Source: Vibrio campbellii CAIM 519 = NBRC 15631 = ATCC 25920 (GTDB lineage Bacteria; Pseudomonadota; Gammaproteobacteria; Enterobacterales; Vibrionaceae). Taken from it: a stretch of 64,000 bases of DNA. The stretch lies in NCBI RefSeq assembly GCF_002163755.1, contig NZ_CP015863.1, positions 1,364,001 to 1,428,000 on the forward strand, in the 5' to 3' direction. Both the position numbers and the translations under genes were made by a program. How positions within the stretch are numbered: position 1 is the stretch's first letter; each line of letters starts with the position of its first letter. Positions 9,274 to 17,576 of this stretch are shown piece after piece. The notes beneath the pieces were generated by a model. It was not told the DNA's origin. It saw only the letters and a program-made list of their open reading frames with translations, and did not search any database.

Positions 9274-9955
9274 TCTACACACCCATCCAGATTTTCTGAT
9301 CATCAATAAACATCCCAACGTCTCAGTACATAAGGACGATGGAGATACCATGTTGCTGCAAGAAGTAGCAAATCAAAGTGGTGATGAGCAGTTGTATCTT
9401 ATCCACCGCCTCGACAAAATGACGTCTGGAATTTTGCTTTTGGGTCGCAACGCAAAAGCAGCAAGTGCGTTGTCGCAAGCATTTGCAGATCGTGAAGTCG
9501 AGAAGTTCTATCTTGCGATTGGTTCGAAAAAGCCCAAGAAGAAACAAGGGTTGGTAGTGGGTGACATGGAACGCTCTCGTCGTTCTTCATGGAAGCTGGT
9601 CAACAGTAAAACGAATCCTGCGATTACTCAATTCTTTTCCCTCGCAGCAGAGCCGGGAGAGCGCCTGTTTTTATGCAAGCCGCATACTGGCAAAACACAC
9701 CAAATTCGCGTGGCATTAAAATCCGTTGGTTCGGGTATTGTTGGCGATCCTATCTATAATGCAGACAATGAAGCAGACCGTGGCTACTTGCATGCATTTT
9801 CGCTGTGTTTCCCGTATCAAGATGAAACGCATTGCTTTGTTTGCGACCCACGTGAACACAAAGCGCTTGGCAGCAAATGGCACAATGAAACGGTATCCCA
9901 AGGTATCGACACTTGGCTCTCTCCGTGGGAACTGAACTGGCCTACGATTAAATAA
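9263..9955 (+). CDS. RluA-family pseudouridine synthase (TIGR01621-like)
   Basis: 230 residues. Catalytic Asp51 sits in the RluA-family motif HRLDKMTSGILL, and the C-terminal part has the usual KPHTGKTHQIRVAL motif (about residue 140). There is no S4 domain, as in RluA and TruC. It should isomerise a uridine in rRNA or tRNA; the exact target is unknown for this Vibrio/Shewanella subgroup. The start at 9263 is required because homology begins at MFDILHTHPDFL, yet the start codon directly follows a terminator-like hairpin. A methyltransferase gene follows after 31 nt, so the two probably form an RNA-modification operon. Confidence 0.85.
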   Translation: MFDILHTHPDFLIINKHPNVSVHKDDGDTMLLQEVANQSGDEQLYLIHRLDKMTSGILLLGRNAKAASALSQAFADREVEKFYLAIGSKKPKKKQGLVVGDMERSRRSSWKLVNSKTNPAITQFFSLAAEPGERLFLCKPHTGKTHQIRVALKSVGSGIVGDPIYNADNEADRGYLHAFSLCFPYQDETHCFVCDPREHKALGSKWHNETVSQGIDTWLSPWELNWPTIK

Positions 9956-9986
9956 CCATCACAAAGAAAACGAATAAGAGAATTCG

Positions 9987-10919
9987 ATGCAAGCATCACA
10001 ACTTCCGCTGTTTTTTCAGCATTTAGAAGCCGAGCTAAAACAAGCTCCCAATGAAATCCGCCGACTGTTTCACGGTCGTGGTCGCCGCTTCGAAGGTTTA
10101 GAGCAAATCACATGTGATTGGTTACAAGGTCAGTTGATCATCAACCTATTTAAAGAAGTGGATGAGACGTTTCTTAGCGAGTTAAAAGCAGGATTGAACA
10201 CGCTTTCTGATTCTGCTCTGTGGGCAGAGAAACAGGGCTGCACGATCGTGATTCAGCACCGTTACGCTGACGGCGCGCCTTCTGAAGTTCTGTTGGGTGA
10301 GCTAGATGCTCGACCTGTGGTTGAAGAAAGTGGCTTGAAGTACCAGCTAGACATCGGTCGTAACCAGAACTTCGGTCTGTTCCTTGATATGCGCTACGGT
10401 CGTGATTGGGTTCGTGAAAATGCCAAGTACAAAAACGTGCTTAACTTGTTTGCTTACACTTGTGGCTTCTCTGTGGCGGCTATTGCAGGTGGCGCAGATA
10501 AAGTGGTTAACGTGGATATGGCAAAAGCGTCGCTGTCTAAAGGTCGTGAGAACCATAAACTGAATGGTCATAACATCAACCAAGTGAGCTTTATGGGGCA
10601 CGATATTTTTAAATCGTGGGGCAAGATTAAGAAGTCGGGTCAGTACGATATGATCATCATTGATCCGCCGTCATTTCAGAAAGGCAGCTTTGCACTAACC
10701 AAAGATTACAAAAAGATTCTACGTCGTTTGCCAGATTTGTTGGCAGAAGGTGGTCAGGTGTTAGCGTGTGTTAACTCACCATCAGTGACCAGTGATTTCT
10801 TGATTGAAAGCATGAAGGAAGAAGCGCCAGAGCTGACATTCCGCGAGCGTTTGGATAATCCACCAGAGTTTATGGATGTAGATAGCGCAGCCGCACTCAA
10901 GGTTTTACTGTTTAGCTGA
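9987..10919 (+). CDS. class I SAM-dependent methyltransferase, RlmI/RlmK-like
   Basis: 310 residues. Residues ~1-120 form an N-terminal region with several basic residues (RRLFHGRGRRFEGLEQ), and 125-310 a Rossmann methyltransferase domain: motif I VLNLFAYTCGFS (151-162), acidic motif VNVD, motif IV DPPSF (226-230) and ACVNSP (260-265). It resembles the RlmI and RlmL-C/RlmK enzymes that modify 23S rRNA but lacks their PUA domain. The DPPSF form and Cys261 do not settle whether the product is m5C, m7G or m2G. It follows the pseudouridine synthase by 31 nt and ends at a strong bidirectional terminator. Confidence 0.82.
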   Translation: MQASQLPLFFQHLEAELKQAPNEIRRLFHGRGRRFEGLEQITCDWLQGQLIINLFKEVDETFLSELKAGLNTLSDSALWAEKQGCTIVIQHRYADGAPSEVLLGELDARPVVEESGLKYQLDIGRNQNFGLFLDMRYGRDWVRENAKYKNVLNLFAYTCGFSVAAIAGGADKVVNVDMAKASLSKGRENHKLNGHNINQVSFMGHDIFKSWGKIKKSGQYDMIIIDPPSFQKGSFALTKDYKKILRRLPDLLAEGGQVLACVNSPSVTSDFLIESMKEEAPELTFRERLDNPPEFMDVDSAAALKVLLFS

Positions 10920-10965
10920 GTTTAGATAAAGAAACTTCTGAGTTTAATAGCATTTTTTCACAAAC

Positions 10966-10991
10966 AAAAAGCGCCTAGTACGGCGCTTTTT
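10966..10991. terminator. bidirectional terminator
   Basis: AAAAAGCGCC / GGCGCTTTTT with a 6-nt loop; T-tracts form in both directions. It closes the plus-strand methyltransferase and the minus-strand hcr gene, which converge here. Confidence 0.9.
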
Positions 10992-11012
10992 TTAGTGTTC
11001 GTATCAACGGCC

Positions 11013-12056
11013 TTAACCAATCTGAACTTCAAGATCGGATTCAATCGTCGAAGAGCAGGCGAGTACATAGCCTTGCTCAATTTCTTCAGGGGTCAATGTC
11101 TCTTGGCTGGTTGAAGACACGCTACCCTTGCGAACCTTACACTTACAAGAGCCACAAATACCGCTTCGGCAAGCTATGATCAGTGGTAATCCTGCGCCTT
11201 CCAACGCATCAGCAAGGACTTGGCCTTTTTGCGCATCGATCGTCTGGGCAAAGTCTGGCACTGACACGCTGGCCGTTTCATCCGACACTTCAGCTTCTTC
11301 ACTGGCGGCTGGCGTAAAGCTTTCTTGGAAGAAGTTTGCCATATCAAAGCCAAGTTCACTTAGGTAGCTTTGGACATCAAGCATAAACTGATTTGGACCG
11401 CATAGATAAACCGTGCGCTGCTTAAAGTCTGGCACCAGTTCTTTTAACCACTCGGCATTCAAACGACCTTCTGGGTAAAGCGTTTCACCGCGGTTTTTCA
11501 GTAGCAATTTCAGTTTAAAATCTGAATAAACTGAATGGTAGGTCTCTAATAAATCAAAGTAGATGGTTTCAAGTTGAGAGCGAGCAATGTGCAGGAACTC
11601 AATATCAACTCCAGCATCGTTGTCTAACCATTCTTTTGCCATCGCGAATACAGGCGTAATGCCACAGCCCGCACTAATGAGCAGTGCTTTCTTTCTGCCA
11701 TTGACCGCGATTGGTGGGTGATCAATGCAGTTGAAATCACCAGTAGGTGGAAGAGCTTGAACCGTATCGCCAATAAGAAGCTTATCGATGATGTAGTTGG
11801 ATACCTTACCGCCTTCGACGCGCTTGATCGTCAGTTGCAAGCAGTCGTCACCGGAAAGAGAGCTGAGTGAGTAAGCACGAAACTCCATCTTGCCATCGAT
11901 TTCAACACCAAGGTTGATGAACTGACCCGCTTTAAACTCAAACAAGAGCGATTCTGACAGGTCTGCCAACTTGAGGCTCACTGCATCGGCAGTTTCATAG
12001 TATTTGTCTACACAGCGTAGCGTGACAGGTTGACTGCCTTGCCATTCAAAAAACAT
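11013..12056 (-). CDS. hcr: NADH oxidoreductase of the hybrid-cluster protein
   Basis: 347 residues from the ATG at 12056, preceded by AAAGAGA; the longer frame to 12104 adds residues with no homology. Order of domains: FAD-binding (RAYSLSSLSG), NAD-binding (ISAGCGITPVFAM), then a C-terminal plant-type 2Fe-2S ferredoxin (CRSGICGSCKCKV with a distal Cys in LACSS). It passes electrons from NADH to Hcp. It lies 76 nt downstream of hcp; this gap carries a GC-rich stem (GCGCCTCC / GGGGCGC on the minus strand) without a T-tract, perhaps tuning relative expression or mRNA stability. Confidence 0.92.
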   Translation of the reverse strand: MFFEWQGSQPVTLRCVDKYYETADAVSLKLADLSESLLFEFKAGQFINLGVEIDGKMEFRAYSLSSLSGDDCLQLTIKRVEGGKVSNYIIDKLLIGDTVQALPPTGDFNCIDHPPIAVNGRKKALLISAGCGITPVFAMAKEWLDNDAGVDIEFLHIARSQLETIYFDLLETYHSVYSDFKLKLLLKNRGETLYPEGRLNAEWLKELVPDFKQRTVYLCGPNQFMLDVQSYLSELGFDMANFFQESFTPAASEEAEVSDETASVSVPDFAQTIDAQKGQVLADALEGAGLPLIIACRSGICGSCKCKVRKGSVSSTSQETLTPEEIEQGYVLACSSTIESDLEVQIG

Positions 12057-12132
12057 AACAATCTCTTTGGTTATCGAGTTCTCAATAGATAGAAGCGCCC
12101 CCAACTAAGGAGGCGCATGATAAGCGAGGCGA

Positions 12133-13794
12133 TTACGCTGCTAGGATGGTTTTAAGGTCGTCCTGAACATTGCCAATACTGCGCATGTCGTACTTCTCTT
12201 GGATAATCGCAATCAAGTTTGGCGTTAGGAATGCAGGCGCTGTTGGACCTGTGTAGATGCCTTTCACACCAAGAGCGAATAGCGTAAGCAGGATCACAAT
12301 CGCTTTTTGCTCGAACCAAGACAGAACAAGCGTTAGAGGAAGCTCGTTGATGTCGCAATCGAACTCTTTTGCAAGTGCTAGTGCAAGCTGGATTGCTGAG
12401 TACGCATCGTTACATTGACCTACATCTAACAGGCGAGGGATGCCATTGATGTCACCAAATGTGTTCTTGTTGAAGCGGTATTTACCGCAAGCGAGCGTTA
12501 GGATTAGCGTATCTTCTGGCGCTTCTGCAGTGAAGTCGGTGTAGTAGCTACGCTCTGCTTTGTCGCCATCACAACCACCTACTAGGAAGAAATGTTTGAT
12601 GTTGCCTTGCTTCACTTGCTCGATAACGGCAGGTGCTGCGTTCATTAGTGCGTTACGACCGAAGCCAACCGTGATGTTGTGTTCGATTTCGTCATGCTGG
12701 AAGCCTTCTTGCGCTAATGCACATTCAACCACTTGGCTAAAATCATCACCTTCTAGGTGAGCGACACCCGGCCAACCAACAATGCTACGAGTGAATAGGC
12801 GGTCTGCGTATTGGCCAACGTTCGGGTTCAATAGGCAGTTTGATGTCATCACAATTGCGCCAGGGAAGTTAGCGAACTCTTTTTGTTGGTTCTGCCAAGC
12901 GCTACCGTAGTTACCCACTAGGTGAGGGTATTTTTTCAGCTCTGGGTAGCCGTGTGCAGGCAGCATTTCACCATTGGTGTAAACGTTAATGCCTTTGCTT
13001 TCAGTCTGTTGCAGGATTTTTTCTAGGTCGTGAAGGTCATGACCAGAAACAAGAATACATTTGCCTTTCACAGGCTTAACGTTAACAGTGGTTGGCTCTG
13101 GGTGACCGAACGTTGCTGTTTCACCATGATCCAGCATTTCCATCACTTTGTAGTTCATAAGACCGATGCGCATTGAGCAGTCTAATAGCTCGCCTAGATC
13201 TTCAGGGTCAGTACCTAACCAAGCCATGATTTCGTGGTATTCCGCGAAGATATCATTGTTGGTTTGCTCTAATACTCGTGCGTGTTCCATGTACGCCGCT
13301 GCACCTTTTAGACCGTACAGGCAAAGTAGGCGCAGGCCGATAACGTCTTCGTGTACTTGGTCTTTACCACGGTTTACCGCTACTTGAGAAGCAAATGCTA
13401 GGATTTCTTCTGCACTGTTTGACAGCTCGAAGTTCGCAACGTTAGGTACGTTCAATACGACTTCGTCAGCAAGTGTTGCGGCAGACATGACTTGGTCTTT
13501 TAGCAGTGCTTTGTATGTTGCTGCTTGAGAAGTTAGCTCAAGGATACGCTCAGGATCGAAGTTTACGTTAGTCAACGTAGAGAAGAATGCTCTTGGAGCC
13601 CATTGATTGATTTCATTATTGATGATGTTGAATTCAAGCGCGCGTGCTGCCCAAAAAGAAACCCCTTGCAGAGTGTAAACCAACACGTCTTGTAGATCGG
13701 ATACTTCTGAAGTTTTGCCGCACATACCTTGTGCGAAAGAACAGCCTTTTACAGCTGGGGTTTGGATTGTCTGTTCACATTGAATACAGAACAT
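12133..13794 (-). CDS. hcp: hybrid-cluster protein (hydroxylamine / nitric oxide reductase)
   Basis: 553 residues, full length. The N-terminal cluster ligands are Cys3, Cys6, Cys18 and Cys25 (CxxC-x11-C-x6-C), the spacing of enterobacterial-type Hcp. Further conserved elements include SGHDLHDLEKILQQT, NCLLNPN, VGGCDGDKAERSYYTDF and LACGKYRFN, which supply hybrid-cluster ligands. Known roles are reduction of NO at low concentration and, in vitro, of hydroxylamine. It is transcribed with hcr. Upstream sit a near-consensus sigma-54 promoter and two NorR-like sites, tying it to norR immediately beyond. Confidence 0.95.
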   Translation of the reverse strand: MFCIQCEQTIQTPAVKGCSFAQGMCGKTSEVSDLQDVLVYTLQGVSFWAARALEFNIINNEINQWAPRAFFSTLTNVNFDPERILELTSQAATYKALLKDQVMSAATLADEVVLNVPNVANFELSNSAEEILAFASQVAVNRGKDQVHEDVIGLRLLCLYGLKGAAAYMEHARVLEQTNNDIFAEYHEIMAWLGTDPEDLGELLDCSMRIGLMNYKVMEMLDHGETATFGHPEPTTVNVKPVKGKCILVSGHDLHDLEKILQQTESKGINVYTNGEMLPAHGYPELKKYPHLVGNYGSAWQNQQKEFANFPGAIVMTSNCLLNPNVGQYADRLFTRSIVGWPGVAHLEGDDFSQVVECALAQEGFQHDEIEHNITVGFGRNALMNAAPAVIEQVKQGNIKHFFLVGGCDGDKAERSYYTDFTAEAPEDTLILTLACGKYRFNKNTFGDINGIPRLLDVGQCNDAYSAIQLALALAKEFDCDINELPLTLVLSWFEQKAIVILLTLFALGVKGIYTGPTAPAFLTPNLIAIIQEKYDMRSIGNVQDDLKTILAA

Positions 13795-13845
13795 ATTGGG
13801 TTCTCCAGTGATTGTAGTAATAGTCGTTTTGTTTTTCCTTCTCGG

Positions 13846-13860
13846 GCAGAATGCGTGCCA
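13846..13860 (-). promoter_or_regulatory. sigma-54 promoter of hcp-hcr
   Basis: On the minus strand the sequence reads TGGCACGCATTCTGC, differing from consensus TGGCAC-N5-TTGC at one position, with the invariant GG and GC at -24/-12 spacing. It lies about 52 nt upstream of the hcp start codon. Confidence 0.75.
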
Positions 13861-13915
13861 ACAATTATCTTCTTGATTTTAAATGATTTTATTGCTTTTT
13901 AAGTGCGTTTTTGAT

Positions 13916-13949
13916 GTGATTGTGACAACACGAATGATGTGCAAATGAC
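13916..13949 (-). promoter_or_regulatory. two NorR-like enhancer sites
   Basis: Two GT-N7-AC elements on the minus strand, GTCACAATCAC (13916-13926) and GTCATTTGCAC (13939-13949), spaced 23 bp centre to centre (about two helical turns) and 55-105 bp upstream of the sigma-54 promoter. GT-N7-AC is the core of E. coli NorR sites. The match is short, so the link rests mostly on arrangement and neighbours. Confidence 0.5.
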
Positions 13950-14059
13950 AACGAAAATACAGATGTGGTGAGAAAAGCAACGCGTGAGAAACGTTTTAAC
14001 GGGCGATAGTGGAAGTACTTGTTAAACAGGAGAAAAGGTAATGCGATTTTGTGGAGGCT

Positions 14060-14153
14060 AGAGATTCCCGATTGCGCTCCTTCGTCGGCTCGCTCTGCTT
14101 CGGGCTAGTAGTCACTCCGGACGAGCCTAAGCGAGTAATCCGGAATATCTCTA
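14060..14153. repeat. REP-like palindromic intergenic element
   Basis: Imperfect ~94-bp inverted repeat with outer arms AGAGATTCCCGATT and AATCCGGAATATCTCT enclosing GC-rich segments (GGCTCGCTC, GACGAGCCTAAGCGAG). This form resembles the short palindromic repeats scattered between genes in Vibrio genomes. It sits 50 nt after the norR stop and may protect or end the norR message. Confidence 0.55.
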
Positions 14154-14205
14154 TTTAAGAAGTAAGTTTCTGTTCCTTCAAGAGAAGAGAGCGAAGTAGC
14201 GGCTT

Positions 14206-15735
14206 CTATTTGTTAATGCCGAGCTTTTTACCCATGCGATACAAGTTGCCTCGATCCATCTGTAAAAACTCTGCTGCTTTTGCCCAAACCCCACCGGTTT
14301 GGCTTAAAGCGTGTTCAATCAAGTCACGTTGATAACTCTCGACTAACTCGCGCATTGGCTGACTCTCTTTCGGCAAGTAATGCGATGTGTTTTTTACATC
14401 ATCCAATGCCAATGAAGTATCAAAGTGATTGAGCATGATGGTGCTCGCGCCTTGTTGAATGGCATGTAACGCAGCTCGCGTTAAGGTGTGTTCAAGTTCT
14501 CGAACGTTACCATACCAAGGCAGAGATTCTAGTTGAGTCAGTACTTTAGGGTGAACGTGAAGGTTTGGTGAGTTAAATTGCTGACGTACTTTTTCCAACA
14601 AATATCCAGCAAGAACTGGAATGTCGCCATTACGTGCACGCAGTGGTGGCACTTTAATTGGGAATACATTTAAGCGATGGAACAGATCCGCACGGAATGT
14701 ACCACTTTCCACTTCTTTTTCTAACTGTCGGTTGGTGGCTGCGATGATTCGCACGTTAACCATCAAATGCTGATCGCTACCCACACGTTGCAACTCACCT
14801 TGCTGGATAACTCGCAGCAGTTTTGCTTGTAAAATCAATGGCAGTTCACCCACTTCATCTAAGAAGATTGTACCGCCATCAGCCAATTCGAACTTACCTG
14901 CACGATGACTATTGGCACCGGTAAAAGCGCCCTTTACGTGGCCAAACAGTTCGCTCTCCGCCAGACCTTCGGGTAGGGCGGCGCAATTTACGTAGATCAT
15001 CGGTTTATCATTGCGATGAGATTGAGCATGGACAGAGTGAGCAACAAGCTCTTTACCCGTCCCTGTTTCTCCCGTTACCAATACTGCATAATCCGACTGA
15101 GCAACGGTCGCAATGTTGTTTCGTAATTGATTGATTTGTGGGCTTAAGCCAATCATGTCACCGTGTTGTGAGCGCGCTTGTTGGATCAGGGTTTGCGTGA
15201 AGCTCTTTTGCTTCTGGTTCTGCGCTTTAAGGGCTTTTAATTGCGCAATGTTACGTAGTGTTGCCGCCGTTAGTGCCGCGAAGGTTTCGATAGCTACTGG
15301 GTCGATATGATCAAACGCGCCAACAGCAAGCGCATCCATGGTTAACGCGCCAACAAGTTGTCCTTCGACGTATAAGCTAAAGCCCATGCAGTCATGAACA
15401 TCAATGCACTGCTCTTCCGTTAAAAGTGTTCCATCAAATGGATCGGGTAGGGCACAATCAGCGTCGAAGCGAACCGGCTCACGGCTATGAATGATGGCAT
15501 CTAAACGCGGGTGAGCTTTAGGAAAGTAACGGCGACCTAGTACTGAGCTGGACAAACCTTTCACTGCGACTGGCGTGAGAAAACCGTCTTCATCAAAGAT
15601 AAACAGACAACTCGCATCACAAGGGAACACCTGGGCCACTCCATCAATCAGGTTTTGGTATTGCTGCTCATGAGAGCGATTTGAGCTCAGGTTGAGTGCG
15701 ATATTGAGAAGCACGTGATCGATGGTAGGAGTCAT
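14206..15735 (-). CDS. norR: nitric-oxide-responsive sigma-54 activator NorR
   Basis: 509 residues. Residues ~20-165 are a GAF domain with the NorR-type iron-ligand region (RFDADCALPDPFDG and HDCMGF), which senses NO at a mononuclear iron. Residues ~190-420 are a sigma-54-interacting AAA+ domain with Walker A GETGTGKE and the complete GAFTGA loop. The C-terminus is a Fis-type helix-turn-helix (AKAAEFLQMDRGNLYRMGKKLG). In E. coli NorR drives norVW; here it lies upstream of hcp-hcr, whose promoter carries sigma-54 and NorR-like elements, so Hcp is the probable target. No norV is visible in the window. Confidence 0.9.
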   Translation of the reverse strand: MTPTIDHVLLNIALNLSSNRSHEQQYQNLIDGVAQVFPCDASCLFIFDEDGFLTPVAVKGLSSSVLGRRYFPKAHPRLDAIIHSREPVRFDADCALPDPFDGTLLTEEQCIDVHDCMGFSLYVEGQLVGALTMDALAVGAFDHIDPVAIETFAALTAATLRNIAQLKALKAQNQKQKSFTQTLIQQARSQHGDMIGLSPQINQLRNNIATVAQSDYAVLVTGETGTGKELVAHSVHAQSHRNDKPMIYVNCAALPEGLAESELFGHVKGAFTGANSHRAGKFELADGGTIFLDEVGELPLILQAKLLRVIQQGELQRVGSDQHLMVNVRIIAATNRQLEKEVESGTFRADLFHRLNVFPIKVPPLRARNGDIPVLAGYLLEKVRQQFNSPNLHVHPKVLTQLESLPWYGNVRELEHTLTRAALHAIQQGASTIMLNHFDTSLALDDVKNTSHYLPKESQPMRELVESYQRDLIEHALSQTGGVWAKAAEFLQMDRGNLYRMGKKLGINK

Positions 15736-15945
15736 AACAGGCCCGGAGTTAGCTTGAATGGGCTCATGCTAGCAAGTTGATGTCATTTGAACATCGAAAG
15801 GTGTGAGAGATTTATGTTCCATTGACGACGATCAAGTGAAGCTGCATTACTGCGACATAAACAAATGCAACTGGTTGAGTTTAACGGCTAAGCGTAAGGA
15901 ATTTTGCCTACGGAAATAATTTTATCCGAAATTGATATTTTACTG

Positions 15946-15976
15946 TTGACCTAAAGTTAACTTGAGCTTTTATCCT
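15946..15976 (+). promoter_or_regulatory. SoxR-type (MerR-family) promoter
   Basis: TTGACC and TATCCT separated by 19 bp, the over-long spacer typical of MerR-family activated promoters. The spacer carries the near-palindrome CTAAAGTTAACTTGAG (15951-15966), one substitution from the CTCAAGTTAACTTGAG core of the E. coli soxS promoter. It points at the 50-codon gene starting at 16007. Confidence 0.7.
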
Positions 15977-16006
15977 CCGCACACCAAAACGTCATGAGGA
16001 TAGGTT

Positions 16007-16159
16007 ATGCATAATTATTACATTAAAGAATTAGCCATAAAGAGCTACCAAGAAGATATACAAAAAGAGTATTACCGAGCTAAGCAGCAGACTTGGCACT
16101 TACCGAGTTTTATGTTGGGAATTGTACTCTCACAGCTTATTTTCGGCTGGTTATTCTGA
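16007..16159 (+). CDS. 50-residue membrane protein under a SoxR-type promoter
   Basis: ATG at 16007 preceded by GAGG, 30 nt after the -10 element of the SoxR-type promoter. The first ~30 residues are polar and charged with many Tyr, Lys and Gln; residues ~33-50 (LPSFMLGIVLSQLIFGWLF) form one hydrophobic helix at the extreme C-terminus, so it is probably a tail-anchored single-pass inner-membrane protein. It diverges from norR (start to start 271 bp) and converges on the MFS gene, sharing a terminator region. Family not recognised. Promoter type and neighbours suggest a redox- or nitrosative-stress role, by inference only. Confidence 0.65.
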   Translation: MHNYYIKELAIKSYQEDIQKEYYRAKQQTWHLPSFMLGIVLSQLIFGWLF

Positions 16160-16168
16160 TAGGAAAAA

Positions 16169-16203
16169 TTTGGCCTCAACAGAATGAAAACTTTGAGGCC
16201 AAA
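16169..16203 (-). terminator. intrinsic terminator of the MFS gene
   Basis: TTTGGCCTCAA / TTGAGGCCAAA with a 13-nt loop; read on the minus strand it is followed by an ATTTTTCC tract. It may also end plus-strand transcripts of the 50-codon gene, although no T-tract follows on that side. Confidence 0.8.
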
Positions 16204-16254
16204 CCCCTATGAAATACCAGGGGAACAAATAGCGAGCAGTGGTATTTTGAAGAA

Positions 16255-17460
16255 CTAATTTTCAGAGAGCATGTATGCTTGGCCTATTGCTCTACGTTGC
16301 TTAATGAAGATGATGAAAAATGCGATAGCGCTTGTCAAAGCGAGTATCCAACTAGTGAGTACCATCATGCTTTGAGTCGCAGGCAACATCGATAAACCGT
16401 AGGTGAAACCAAATGCTCCTATCATCTGTAATGCTCCATAAATCGCGCCAACTTGCCCTTTGTGTTTCGGAAACATATACAAGGCTGAAACGCCCGCGAT
16501 AGCAAGTAAGAACGCAACTCCAAATGACATCACGCAGAAACCCAACAACATGAATGAATAGCTTTTTACCATAAGGCTGAATGTAGTCAGGGTGCAGCCT
16601 AAAACTTGGATTACGCAGCCGAAGAAAAGCGTAAGATTCTCACTCAGGCGGTTCTTTAAGAACTGATTCCAAAATAATCGTGATACCACGCTACTGATCA
16701 TTAACGTCATTGCACCCAATCCAAAATCTGCTACCGAGATGTCAAATTGGTTTTGAGCAACGAAGGATCCCATCACTTGGAAAAGTAAAAGACAGCTCGT
16801 GCCGCTGATCATCATTGCGAGATAACACAAAAATGTTAGGTTTGAAGTGATAAACGCATAGTCTTTTAGCATTTGCTTTGGTTTGATTGCGTCTGGGTTA
16901 TGTTGACTGATTGTCTCGCGTTTAATCACTGCGATGACAAGCAACGTCACAACCGCTAGGCCGAGCAAAAAGATAAAGTTTGCTTCCCAGCTAAAATGTG
17001 TTGTGAGGTATCCACCTAGAATTGGAGTTAAGCCTGGTAAGCTCATAAAGATTATCCCATACCAGGCAAGGATCCCCATAAGTTCCGATTTTTCGAAAGC
17101 GTCTTGTAGTATTGTTCTACAAAGCAAGTAGAGTCCTCCGACGCCAAAACCTTGTACAACTCTACCAATCAGAAGAGACTCGATGTTTTGTGATAGGGCG
17201 CACAGCGCTGAGCCTGCCACAAAAATGACGGCTGAGAGTAAGGCGACGGGCTTCCTTCCATATCTTTCGGAAAAAGGTCCAGCGAGTAGTTGACTGCATG
17301 CTAGTGCAATAAAAAATACGCTCAAAGATTGTTGCACAAGTGCCTCTGAGGTGTGCAGAGCATTCTGTATCTCGGGGAGGCTTGGCACATACATGCTCGA
17401 GGCAAAAAAATAGCTGGACGCCATGATTAGGCTGATAAATATGATCTGGAGTTTGGACAT
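16255..17460 (-). CDS. MFS multidrug transporter, Bcr/CflA-like
   Basis: 401 residues with twelve predicted membrane helices. Drug:proton antiporter features are visible: YVPSLPEI after helix 1, the loop 2-3 motif GPFSERYGRKPV, and RVVQGFGVGG in helix 4. Family members expel drugs such as bicyclomycin or chloramphenicol; the substrate here is unknown. An AraC-type regulator lies upstream on the same strand, separated by a 267-bp inverted-repeat element, so the pair may once have been a tighter unit. It is a second Bcr-like gene in the window, diverged from the one at 39689. Confidence 0.8.
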   Translation of the reverse strand: MSKLQIIFISLIMASSYFFASSMYVPSLPEIQNALHTSEALVQQSLSVFFIALACSQLLAGPFSERYGRKPVALLSAVIFVAGSALCALSQNIESLLIGRVVQGFGVGGLYLLCRTILQDAFEKSELMGILAWYGIIFMSLPGLTPILGGYLTTHFSWEANFIFLLGLAVVTLLVIAVIKRETISQHNPDAIKPKQMLKDYAFITSNLTFLCYLAMMISGTSCLLLFQVMGSFVAQNQFDISVADFGLGAMTLMISSVVSRLFWNQFLKNRLSENLTLFFGCVIQVLGCTLTTFSLMVKSYSFMLLGFCVMSFGVAFLLAIAGVSALYMFPKHKGQVGAIYGALQMIGAFGFTYGLSMLPATQSMMVLTSWILALTSAIAFFIIFIKQRRAIGQAYMLSEN

Positions 17461-17576
17461 TCGTTTAACCTCATGCCTTGTTAAAGGAGTAGTTAAACAT
17501 GGTAGAGAAGTGCGTCGTTTAAAGCTTTTGGGTAGCTGACAGTTTGTTTACAAAACGCGCCATGTCGTCTGGTCAC

